Assembly (NCBI GenBank): GCA_029240955.1
Contig: JARDZH010000182.1
Location: forward strand, 1 to 5,529
Length of the DNA: 5,529 nt
DNA from: Pseudomonas sp.
GTDB taxonomy: Bacteria; Pseudomonadota; Gammaproteobacteria; Pseudomonadales; Pseudomonadaceae
Direction: 5' to 3'
The notes below the pieces were generated by a model. The model was not told the origin of the DNA, made no database searches, and saw only the letters and a program-made list of their open reading frames with translations. Positions 1-5,529 of the stretch are shown piece after piece (position 1 is the stretch's first letter; the number at the start of each line of letters is the position of its first letter). The position numbers and the translations under genes are program-made.

Positions 1-221
1 AACAGGACGGCACCGTAACGCCGCCAACCCCTGACACCCGGCGCATGCCAGCCCGCTGCCAGACAGAGCAGACCGCTCAGGGCCATGACTACACGCTGCA
101 CCATGCAAAGCAGACAGGGGTCGACGCCAACTGCCAGTTGCAGGTAGAGGGTCGCGCCAATGATCAGTGCACATGCGACGAAAGCAAATAAAAACAGGGA
201 GCGCGTGCCAGCCAGATACAT
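1..221 (-). CDS. dsbB: DsbB-family disulfide bond formation protein, N-terminal part
   Basis: Partial gene: the start is inside the window and the 3' end runs off the left edge, leaving 73 complete codons. DsbB-type proteins are inner-membrane enzymes that reoxidise periplasmic DsbA and pass the electrons to quinone. The translation starts MYLAGTRSLFLFAF. A first hydrophobic segment lies at about residues 8-30, followed by a periplasmic CxxC, Cys36-Leu-Leu-Cys39, preceded by Asp34-Pro35. Arg43 sits four residues after the second cysteine, the spacing of the quinone-associated arginine of E. coli DsbB. A second hydrophobic segment covers about residues 44-57. The second cysteine pair of the family would lie beyond the edge. 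The ATG at 219-221 is chosen because the first membrane helix follows directly; the ribosome site is weak (GGA about 8 bases upstream). In Pseudomonas a dsbB paralogue, called dsbH in some annotations, commonly follows hemY. The 227-base gap to hemY suggests its own promoter. Confidence 0.9.
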   Translation of the reverse strand, partial: MYLAGTRSLFLFAFVACALIIGATLYLQLAVGVDPCLLCMVQRVVMALSGLLCLAAGWHAPGVRGWRRYGAVL

Positions 222-252
222 GGCAAATCCGTTACCAAAGACATAGGCGGTT

Positions 253-282
253 ACGGTAGAGGAAAGCGCTGGACGCTATCAA
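253..282 (-). promoter_or_regulatory. Candidate sigma70-type promoter for dsbB
   Basis: On the minus strand TTGATA (277-282, five of six matches to TTGACA) is followed after 18 bases by TACCGT (253-258, three of six matches to TATAAT). It lies about 30 bases upstream of the dsbB start codon. The -10 match is poor, so this is only the best candidate in the gap. Confidence 0.25.
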
Positions 283-318
283 GGCGGCTAAGTACGGACG
301 ATTCGCTGTTTTCACCGG

Positions 319-346
319 AAACCGCGCCAGAACAGCGCGGCTTTTT
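319..346. terminator. Terminator-like hairpin between hemY and dsbB
   Basis: A perfect 6-bp GC stem, CCGCGC (322-327) with GCGCGG (335-340), encloses a 7-base loop. On the plus strand it is followed by C and five Ts (342-346), the usual look of an intrinsic terminator. Three As at 319-321 can pair with part of the T-run, so the structure is partly symmetrical. On the minus strand the stem is followed only by TTTCC. The known gene that needs ending here is hemY, on the minus strand and about 100 bases upstream in that direction, yet the better T-run faces the other way. It may act in both directions or end an unannotated plus-strand transcript. Confidence 0.5.
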
Positions 347-358
347 CATGCGTGCGTG

Positions 359-372
359 TAGGAAACTTCCTA
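359..372. repeat. 14-base palindrome TAGGAA-AC-TTCCTA
   Basis: Two perfect 6-base arms (359-364 and 367-372) are separated by AC. It sits seven bases before the left arm of the 11-bp hairpin at 379-404, in the non-coding gap after hemY. The short symmetrical form resembles a dimeric regulator site or part of an intergenic repeat. I cannot assign a protein to it. Confidence 0.5.
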
Positions 373-378
373 GCCCGA

Positions 379-404
379 GTCCTGACGGAGCTCTCCGTCA
401 GGAC
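379..404. repeat. Perfect 11-bp inverted repeat downstream of hemY
   Basis: GTCCTGACGGA (379-389) and TCCGTCAGGAC (394-404) form an uninterrupted 11-bp stem with a 4-base loop. It starts 44 bases beyond the hemY stop codon. Neither strand has a T-run after it, so it is not a standard intrinsic terminator. It may protect the 3' end of the hem transcript, contribute to factor-dependent termination, or belong to a dispersed palindromic repeat family. Confidence 0.65.
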
Positions 405-448
405 ATCCGCTCGTGCAGAAGCGGGACCTGCAAGTACCCTCGCCCGGA

Positions 449-1696
449 CTATCCTGCCTTGGTCAAGGCTGGAGTCGGACGCGTAAGAAAACGCTCATCG
501 AGCATTCCGAGGCCTTCCTGGAACAGTTGGTTGCTGCGGTCCGTCTCACCCAGTTGGGCCAGCAGGCGAGCCAGTTCTGCGCAGGTCTCCGGGTTGCGCT
601 GCATGCGCAGGCTGCTTTCCAGATAATCCCGTGCCTTGCCCCACAGACGGCTTTGCAGGCAAATACGACCCAGACTCAGCAACAGGCTGGGGTCGTCAGG
701 GTGCTGTTTGAGCCAGCCTTCGGCAGCATTCAGCTGTTTCGAAGGGTCGCTGCCGCGGACCAGCCCGTAAAGGCGCGCCAGATGACTGTGGTACTCACGC
801 TTGATCGCGGTGCGCAGCACTTCTTCTGCTTGAGCATCGGCGCCCAGGCGGCGCAGTTGTTCGGCATAGGCCAGCACCAGTTGCGGCTCCTGACGCTGGG
901 CCGACGTCAGCCCTTTCCACGCGCTTTCAAGTGAAGGCAGGCCGGTTGCTGCGCCTTCGTTCTCTTCACGCCACGCGGCCAGTGTCAGGTTCTCTCCCCA
1001 GGCACGGCGCTCCAGCTCGGCCAGCTCCTTGGGGGGCAACACTTTGTCCTTGCGCAGCTCGGGCAGCATGCGGATCACTTGCGACCAGTCGCCCCGCTGT
1101 TGATGAAGACGCTGCAGCTGGCGCAGAACCTGAGGGTTGTGCGGGTGACGCTCATGCATCGCTTGCAAGGTCACCAGCGCGTTGTCTGTATCGCCCCGGT
1201 CCTGCTGCAACTGCGCGTGGCTCAGCGCGATTGCCAGTTCGGCGTGCGGCTGTCGTTCCAGCGCCCGCTCCAGCAGGCTGTCGCAATCTTCATAACGCCC
1301 TTGCTCGTTGGCCGCTCGCGCAGCGCCGAGGTAATACAGCAGCGGTTGAGGATCAGCTTCGGCAGCTCGATGCAGATGGCGCTGTGCACTGGCCCAACGT
1401 CCTTCGGCAAGGTCCATCTGACCTTGCTCGATAGCCAGCTGTACCCGACGGCTGCGGTTGCGCCGTGACCAAGGGTTGACCACGCCGCTTGAAGTGGTCA
1501 GCAAGGCGATTACCGCTCGGATCAGATACACCGCCAGCAGCACGACGACCAGCAAGGCCAGCGTTGCCCACAGGCTCGATTCGTAACGGAAGTTCTGATA
1601 CGCGATCAGCACGTAGCCGGAATGCTCTGCAATGGCGACGCCGATCAGCGCGGCGATCACGATGGCGATGAAGAGCAGGACATAGGCGCGTTTCAT
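449..1696 (-). CDS. hemY: HemY, inner-membrane TPR protein of the hem operon
   Basis: A 415-residue protein, close to the roughly 400 residues of E. coli HemY. The N-terminus has two strong membrane segments, about residues 4-23 and 42-65, with a short linker between them; this matches the HemY N-terminal domain. A basic stretch follows (about 76-84, rich in Arg). The rest is soluble, alpha-helical and TPR-like, clearest at about 94-210 and 335-398, with the alternating small and aromatic residues of helix pairs. The start ATG overlaps the hemX stop in an ATGA (1693-1696), suggesting coupled translation; the stop is TAG. HemY accompanies hemC and hemD in many gamma-proteobacteria. Its TPRs suggest a scaffold or interaction role in tetrapyrrole synthesis, but its biochemical function is not settled. 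It is unrelated to the protoporphyrinogen oxidase of Gram-positive bacteria that shares the name. Confidence 0.93.
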   Translation of the reverse strand: MKRAYVLLFIAIVIAALIGVAIAEHSGYVLIAYQNFRYESSLWATLALLVVVLLAVYLIRAVIALLTTSSGVVNPWSRRNRSRRVQLAIEQGQMDLAEGRWASAQRHLHRAAEADPQPLLYYLGAARAANEQGRYEDCDSLLERALERQPHAELAIALSHAQLQQDRGDTDNALVTLQAMHERHPHNPQVLRQLQRLHQQRGDWSQVIRMLPELRKDKVLPPKELAELERRAWGENLTLAAWREENEGAATGLPSLESAWKGLTSAQRQEPQLVLAYAEQLRRLGADAQAEEVLRTAIKREYHSHLARLYGLVRGSDPSKQLNAAEGWLKQHPDDPSLLLSLGRICLQSRLWGKARDYLESSLRMQRNPETCAELARLLAQLGETDRSNQLFQEGLGMLDERFLTRPTPALTKAG

Positions 1697-2823
1697 GGGC
1701 TGGTACCTCGCTGCGCATCGGCAGGCTCAGATGCAGCGTGACGCCGCTCGATGTACGCCTGCACGCTGCTCAGACTTTGCGCCAGATCCGGTACCTGGAC
1801 GGCAACCGGCTGCCTGGTCATGTCATCCAGTCGTTCGCCAATCACTTTGCTCTGCGGATCGTCCTGGCTGAAGTTGGCTTGCAGAACGTTCTTCGCCTCG
1901 CCCAGCGCCTTGGCGTAGACCTGCGGCTCACCGTTCAGAGCGGCCCACTGCGCCTGCTCCAGCGCAAGGCTCAGCGCAAGGCGCACCTGCGCCAGGCCTT
2001 GTCCGGCCAGCACGGGACGAATGTCCTTGTCTGCGTTGAAATCGATACGGAAGTAGTGGGAGATCTGGCTCCACCAACGGGTCCAGTAACTGTCTTCCGA
2101 TTTCTCCGAGGTCAGGCCGAGCAGCGAGCCACCCTTGTCTTCGTACTCAGGCGCCAGCTTGTTGAGCTGCACGGCCTGGTCGCGCAACGCGGCCAACTGG
2201 AGAAACAGACCGGTGCGGTCAGGTTGCTGGATGCTGCGCAGCGCGGCCAGGCTACGGGCGAGCTGTTCGCGTGCAGCGAAAGAGCCTGGATCGTCCTGTT
2301 CGCGCAGGATTTCATCAGCACCCTGCACCAGCGCCTGTGCGCTGTTGATGTCTTGCAGTGCCGAAAGGCGCAGGCTGGCCAGGCGCAACAGATGCTCGGC
2401 TTCGGCAAGGCGCCAGTCCTTGCGGCTGGCACCCAGCACTGTCTCCAGACGCTGGCTGAGTCGCTGTTGATCGCCCTGCAGCTGAGCGACGAGACGGCGG
2501 CTGTCTTCAAGCTGGTCGGCTGGCGGGAACTGGGCCAGGCGCGCCGTCAGCTGTTGATCGCTCTGGGCCAGCGCCAGTGTCTGCTCGGCGATGTTCTGCA
2601 CTTGTCCGCGTTGTTGCTGATGTCCGGCCTGCAGCATGCGCAGCTGCCACACTCCCCAGCCAGCAACGGCGACGCCTGCGATACCCAGCAGCAATGCCAG
2701 AATGACCAGACCACTGTTGCGGTTGGCCGGACGCTCAGGCCGCTCGGGACGCATCGGGTCGGGATTGGATGTCGGCGTTTTGATTACCGATTCTTCGTCT
2801 TTGGGCAAGGCTGTTTCGCTCAC
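1693..2823 (-). CDS. hemX: HemX, single-pass membrane protein with coiled coil
   Basis: A 376-residue protein beginning with GTG and reading MSETALPKDEE. An upstream in-frame extension exists to 2952, but it would overlap the end of hemD by 80 bases and is not family-like. The GTG at 2821-2823 has AAGGA seven bases upstream. Residues 1-37 are a charged, proline-rich cytoplasmic tail (repeats of RPERPE type). Residues 38-59 form one membrane helix. About 60-150 is rich in Gln, Leu and charged residues, as in a coiled coil, followed by a helical soluble domain. E. coli HemX is of similar size (about 390 residues) and layout. Some databases call the family uroporphyrinogen-III C-methyltransferase, but I see no methyltransferase glycine motifs, and the layout does not fit that enzyme. 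The gene lies 49 bases after hemD with no convincing promoter between, and overlaps hemY by four bases. Confidence 0.92.
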   Translation of the reverse strand: MSETALPKDEESVIKTPTSNPDPMRPERPERPANRNSGLVILALLLGIAGVAVAGWGVWQLRMLQAGHQQQRGQVQNIAEQTLALAQSDQQLTARLAQFPPADQLEDSRRLVAQLQGDQQRLSQRLETVLGASRKDWRLAEAEHLLRLASLRLSALQDINSAQALVQGADEILREQDDPGSFAAREQLARSLAALRSIQQPDRTGLFLQLAALRDQAVQLNKLAPEYEDKGGSLLGLTSEKSEDSYWTRWWSQISHYFRIDFNADKDIRPVLAGQGLAQVRLALSLALEQAQWAALNGEPQVYAKALGEAKNVLQANFSQDDPQSKVIGERLDDMTRQPVAVQVPDLAQSLSSVQAYIERRHAASEPADAQRGTSP

Positions 2824-2830
2824 GTATCCA

Positions 2831-2835
2831 TCCTT
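2831..2835 (-). promoter_or_regulatory. Ribosome binding site that sets the hemX start
   Basis: AAGGA on the minus strand lies seven bases upstream of GTG at 2821-2823. It supports this GTG over the longer in-frame start at 2952 and over out-of-frame ATGs nearby. Confidence 0.75.
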
Positions 2836-2872
2836 TGCATTTTGGCGTAATAGCGTAACGACGGGATGTCGA

Positions 2873-3649
2873 TCAGTACGCCTTGACGGCGGGTTGCGGC
2901 TGATCCCGCAACGCCGCCAGCAATGCCCCGGCGCTCGCGCCGTGACAATCAATAACAGTTGTAGCGCCAGCTGCCCGGGCTATTTCAGCGACCCGCGCGC
3001 TTGGCACGAACAGAGGTAACCCGGCCAGTTGCGGCCAGCAATCCCCGGCAAGCTCGAGCAAATGTTCAAATCCCTGCCCACTGCTGACCACCAGCCCGTT
3101 CAAGCGTTCCACCTCGACCCGCTGAGGCAGTGTCATGGGAGGGTACGACGGCAGGAAACGGCGATACAACGGCAGATAATCCACCGCCACGCCCTGCTCG
3201 CGAAGCCGGTCGGCCAGCAACTCCCGACCTTCGTCTCCGCGCATGATCAACACGCGACTGTTCGGTTCCGCCACGGCCTGCTGCAAACGTGGCAGCTCAA
3301 GCAAAGCTTCGCTGTCGTCGCCATCTGCCGGCCAGCTGACGTCCAGACCGTAATCAGCGAGGATCCGGCCGGTCGCTTCGCCGACGCTGAACCACGGCTG
3401 CATCGGCGGTTGTGGCCAGACCTCGTCGACCAGCTCCACGGCCAGCCGCGCGGCAGGCTTGCTTACAACGATGACCGCAGAATAGTCGAGCAATGTGTAG
3501 ATGATCGAGCGTTGTGCAGGATCAAGCGCCAACGGCTCGGTTTCAAGCAGAGGCAGAATGCTGCTGAAGATGCCCTGCTCGTCCAGAGTCCCCGCCAGTA
3601 CGGCCGACTCTTGTGCGGGCCGGGTCAGCAGCAGACGCCATGCGCTCAT
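2873..3649 (-). CDS. hemD: Uroporphyrinogen-III synthase
   Basis: A 258-residue protein, near the roughly 250 usual for HemD. The enzyme closes hydroxymethylbilane with inversion of ring D to give uroporphyrinogen III, the branch point to heme, siroheme and cobalamin; it is cytoplasmic. HemD is poorly conserved, but the typical marks are present in order: an N-terminal strand with LLLTRP (6-11), VVSKPAA (61-67), FSVGEATG (87-94) at the first domain crossover, RGDEGRELL (137-145), then Y162-R163, [11 protein letters not shown] (187-197) and [14 protein letters not shown] (215-228). This gives the two-domain alternating alpha/beta layout of the family. The ATG overlaps the hemC stop in ATGA (3646-3649), so translation is probably coupled to hemC. 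Position directly after hemC strengthens the call. No frameshift or missing segment is visible. Confidence 0.96.
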   Translation of the reverse strand: MSAWRLLLTRPAQESAVLAGTLDEQGIFSSILPLLETEPLALDPAQRSIIYTLLDYSAVIVVSKPAARLAVELVDEVWPQPPMQPWFSVGEATGRILADYGLDVSWPADGDDSEALLELPRLQQAVAEPNSRVLIMRGDEGRELLADRLREQGVAVDYLPLYRRFLPSYPPMTLPQRVEVERLNGLVVSSGQGFEHLLELAGDCWPQLAGLPLFVPSARVAEIARAAGATTVIDCHGASAGALLAALRDQPQPAVKAY

Positions 3650-4587
3650 TCGTCGTCAGCCGCGCCGTAGATGGCTTTGAGGATCTTGTCCGCACCTTGG
3701 GCCAGCAACGCTTCGGCCACTTCCACGCCAAGCGCTTGAGCAGCGGTTTGCGGTGCACGGGCTTGGGCTTGCAGCAGGACTTCACCGGACGGCGCACCCA
3801 CCAGACCACGCAGCCAGACCTGATCACCTTCAAGCACTGCATAGCAGGCGATTGGCACTTGGCAACCGCCGTTGAGATGCTTGTTCAGCGAACGCTCGGC
3901 AATCACGCGCACCGCAGTGTCGGCGTGATGCAAAGGCGCGAGCAATGCGTGGATTTCGGCGTCGACGCTGCGGCATTCGATACCGACCGCGCCTTGTCCA
4001 CCGGCGGGCAGGCTGTCTTCGACACTGATGGCTGCGGTGATGCGGTCCTCGAAGCCCAGCCGGATCAAACCGGCAGCCGCGAGGATAATGGCGTCGTATT
4101 CGCCGGCGTCCAGTTTGGCCAGCCGCGTGTTGACGTTGCCGCGCAGGAAGTGAATGTTGAGGTCCGGTCGACGGGCCAGCAACTGCGCCTGACGACGCAG
4201 GCTCGAAGTACCGACGACGCTACCGGCCGGCAGGTCTTCCAGGCTTGCGTAGGTGTTGGAAACGAACGCATCGCGCGCATCTTCACGCTCGCAGATGCAG
4301 AACAGCCCCAGGCCTTGCGGAAAGTCCATCGGCACATCTTTCATCGAGTGCACAGCGATGTCCGCTTCGTTTTCCAGCAGAGCGGTTTCCAGTTCTTTGA
4401 CGAACAGACCTTTGCCGCCGATTTTCGACAGCGGAGAATCAAGCAGCTTGTCGCCACGGCTGACCATTGGCACCAGTGTAACGACCAGGCCTGGATGGGC
4501 TTGTTCGAGTCTGGCCTTGACGTATTCGGCTTGCCAGAGGGCCAGCGCGCTTTTGCGAGTGGCAATGCGAATTTCGCGAGAAGACAT
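3646..4587 (-). CDS. hemC: Porphobilinogen deaminase (hydroxymethylbilane synthase)
   Basis: A 313-residue cytoplasmic enzyme, the normal family length. It joins four porphobilinogen molecules into hydroxymethylbilane, the substrate of HemD encoded next. Key residues fall at the same numbers as in the E. coli enzyme: Arg11, Lys83-Asp84 in HSMKDVP (Asp84 catalytic), Arg131-Arg132 in TSSLRRQ, Arg149 and Arg155 in [10 protein letters not shown], and Cys242 in NGGCQVPIA, to which the dipyrromethane cofactor is attached. The N-terminal [13 protein letters not shown] is also characteristic. The start ATG at 4585-4587 places these residues correctly; its ribosome site is weak (GGA eight bases upstream). 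It is the first gene of the hemCDXY cluster, overlapping hemD by four bases. A candidate promoter lies about 30 bases upstream, within the gap to algR. Confidence 0.98.
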   Translation of the reverse strand: MSSREIRIATRKSALALWQAEYVKARLEQAHPGLVVTLVPMVSRGDKLLDSPLSKIGGKGLFVKELETALLENEADIAVHSMKDVPMDFPQGLGLFCICEREDARDAFVSNTYASLEDLPAGSVVGTSSLRRQAQLLARRPDLNIHFLRGNVNTRLAKLDAGEYDAIILAAAGLIRLGFEDRITAAISVEDSLPAGGQGAVGIECRSVDAEIHALLAPLHHADTAVRVIAERSLNKHLNGGCQVPIACYAVLEGDQVWLRGLVGAPSGEVLLQAQARAPQTAAQALGVEVAEALLAQGADKILKAIYGAADDE

Positions 4588-4618
4588 TGAACAATCCGTA
4601 CTTGTGTAAATGCGACGG

Positions 4619-4648
4619 ATAATAACAGCTCAGCCGGAACGACTTCAG
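4619..4648 (-). promoter_or_regulatory. Candidate sigma70-type promoter for hemCDXY
   Basis: On the minus strand TATTAT (4619-4624, five of six matches to the -10 consensus) is preceded after 18 bases by CTGAAG (4643-4648, three of six to the -35 consensus). It would start a transcript around 4612, giving a leader of roughly 25 bases before hemC. The -10 is good and the -35 weak, as expected of a promoter that may need an activator. A short inverted repeat, GCTAC-AAA-GTAGC (4654-4666), lies just upstream of the -35. Confidence 0.45.
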
Positions 4649-4712
4649 CGTCGGCTACAAAGTAGCGTCGTTCAGTCAACGAATGCAGATCCGGGTATCA
4701 CGCGAAGTGGCC

Positions 4713-4737
4713 TCCGCGAGCAGTGAACGCTCGCGGA
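4713..4737. terminator. Strong hairpin just after algR, without T-run
   Basis: TCCGCGAGC (4713-4721) and GCTCGCGGA (4729-4737) form a perfect 9-bp GC-rich stem with a 7-base loop. It starts eight bases after the algR stop codon. Neither strand has a T-tract afterwards, so it is a weak or factor-dependent terminator, or a 3'-end stabiliser. It suggests at least partial separation of algR from hemC transcription. Confidence 0.5.
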
Positions 4738-4745
4738 TTCAAGAC

Positions 4746-5492
4746 TCAGAGTTGCTGCATCATCTTGCGAACGCCCGCGACATGGCGGCGGCTGACAATG
4801 AGCGCATCACCATTGAGGCCTCTGAGAAACAGCTGGAAATGGCCCAATGGCGTGCGTTGCAACCGTTCGATCCGCTCGCGTGCGACCAGCGCATTGCGAT
4901 GGATGCGTACAAAACGGTCACCGAACTCGTCTTCGAGCGCCTTGAGAGGCTCGTCGAGCAGCACTTCACCGCCATCGTGTCGCAGGGTGACGTACTTGTG
5001 GTCAGCGATGAAGAAAATGACTTGATCCAGTGGAATCAGCTCGATGCCCTTGCGGGTCCTGGCGCTGATGTGGCTGCGTGGGCCGTTGCCGCTTTCGGCA
5101 GCAGGGCGTGTCATGGCCGCGAGCTGTACGCGATTGGGACGCTCGGCCTTCTTCAACGCTTCGACCAGATTCTCGGGCCGTACAGGCTTGACCAGGTAAC
5201 CGACAGCGCTGACCTGAAAAGCGTCGAGCGCGAATTCGTCGTGCGCCGTGCAGAACACTACCGCGGGAGGCGCTTCGCGCTCGCACAACTTGGCAGCGAC
5301 CTGCAGGCCGTCGATACCCGGCATACGGATGTCGAGCAACACAACATCCGGTTTCAGATTTTCAATCAGCGCCAAGGCCTCTTCGCCATTGGCGGCGCTG
5401 GGTTCAAGTACCCGGTAACCCTCGATCTCACCGACCAATCGGCTCAGTCGCTCGCGGGCCAGGGGTTCGTCATCAACGATCAGGACATTCAT
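4746..5492 (-). CDS. algR: AlgR, LytTR-family response regulator
   Basis: A 248-residue protein, the length of P. aeruginosa AlgR. Residues 1-115 form a receiver domain: acidic pair Asp7-Asp8, phosphoacceptor Asp54 in VVLLDIRMPG, Thr82 in FCTAHDEFAL and Lys102 in YLVKPVRP. A linker of about 25 residues follows, then a LytTR DNA-binding domain at about 140-245 with the typical ISARTRKGIELIPLDQV opening, KYVTLRH, and FVRIHRNALVAR. AlgR pairs with the membrane sensor AlgZ/FimS and controls alginate production, type IV pilus functions and virulence genes in Pseudomonas. The ATG at 5490-5492 matches the family N-terminus MNVLIVDDEPLARERL; an extension to 5525 from TTG would add 11 unrelated residues. 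AGGAAG lies 10 bases upstream. The start may overlap the end of algZ in ATGA. Confidence 0.96.
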   Translation of the reverse strand: MNVLIVDDEPLARERLSRLVGEIEGYRVLEPSAANGEEALALIENLKPDVVLLDIRMPGIDGLQVAAKLCEREAPPAVVFCTAHDEFALDAFQVSAVGYLVKPVRPENLVEALKKAERPNRVQLAAMTRPAAESGNGPRSHISARTRKGIELIPLDQVIFFIADHKYVTLRHDGGEVLLDEPLKALEDEFGDRFVRIHRNALVARERIERLQRTPLGHFQLFLRGLNGDALIVSRRHVAGVRKMMQQL

Positions 5493-5529
5493 ATAGCTCT
5501 GGCTTCCTGCGTGAGTCTCGCACAAGGAT
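5489..5529 (-). CDS. Possible C-terminal end of the AlgZ/FimS sensor gene
   Basis: A reading frame entering from the right edge on the minus strand gives 12 complete codons (PCARLTQEARAI) before a TGA at 5489-5491, overlapping the algR ATG as ATGA. In Pseudomonas the sensor gene algZ/fimS commonly lies directly upstream of algR, so this may be its tail. The segment is too short to recognise by sequence. The call rests on position and on the overlap form also seen at two other junctions here. Confidence 0.3.
   Translation of the reverse strand, partial: PCARLTQEARAI

Noticed and set aside
413..934. A 173-codon plus-strand open frame beginning in the hemY-dsbB gap and running into hemY.
   Set aside because: Most of it is antisense to hemY, its product is unlike known proteins, and it starts beyond the plus-strand terminator-like hairpin with no visible promoter.
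1738..2850. A 370-codon open frame on the plus strand opposite hemX.
   Set aside because: It is antisense to a clear gene with family-like sequence, its translation resembles no family I know, and such shadows are common opposite high-G+C genes with strong third-base bias.
3613..4590. A 325-codon open frame on the plus strand opposite hemC.
   Set aside because: It mirrors hemC almost exactly, and hemC has every catalytic residue in place. The antisense frame shows no recognisable domain or ribosome site.
4667..4679. CGTT-CAGTC-AACG inverted repeat and nearby TTGACT on the minus strand, considered as an upstream hemC promoter.
   Set aside because: TTGACT fits a -35 box, but no acceptable -10 occurs 16 to 18 bases downstream, and the arms are only four bases long.
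4863..4871. CCGTTCGAT, close to the AlgR binding consensus CCGTTCGTC, inside algR.
   Set aside because: Only seven of nine bases match, it lies within coding sequence far from a promoter, and no partner site is visible.

Overview
The window looks like a chromosomal core region of a gamma-proteobacterial Pseudomonas. The gene order algR-hemC-hemD-hemX-hemY-dsbB is the arrangement I know from that genus. The protein sequences and moderately high G+C suggest the P. syringae / fluorescens side rather than P. aeruginosa, but I cannot fix the species without a search. All genes lie on the minus strand, so transcription runs from high to low coordinates. I see no insertion sequence, phage gene, tRNA, rRNA, CRISPR array or other sign of recent transfer.

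Layout in transcription order: (1) 5489-5529, possibly the last codons of the sensor gene algZ/fimS, ending in an ATGA overlap with algR. (2) 4746-5492, algR, a complete LytTR response regulator. (3) 4588-4745, a 158-base gap with a strong hairpin after algR and a candidate hemC promoter. (4) 3646-4587 hemC and (5) 2873-3649 hemD, overlapping by 4 bases. (6) 1693-2823 hemX, starting at a GTG with a good ribosome binding site, and (7) 449-1696 hemY, again overlapping by 4 bases. (8) 222-448, a non-coding gap holding a 14-base palindrome, an 11-bp perfect hairpin and a terminator-like stem-loop whose T-run reads on the plus strand. (9) 1-221, the N-terminal half of a DsbB-family thiol oxidase, cut by the window edge.

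HemC and HemD carry out consecutive steps of tetrapyrrole synthesis: porphobilinogen to hydroxymethylbilane to uroporphyrinogen III. HemX and HemY are inner-membrane proteins of poorly defined role that accompany them, HemX with a coiled coil and HemY with TPR repeats. DsbB is a separate membrane redox function. AlgR is a global regulator of alginate, motility and virulence genes in Pseudomonas. Its position directly upstream of hemC is conserved, but the gap suggests that hemCDXY can be transcribed separately.

I found no unknown system here. The least explained DNA is the 227-base hemY-dsbB gap and the 158-base algR-hemC gap.
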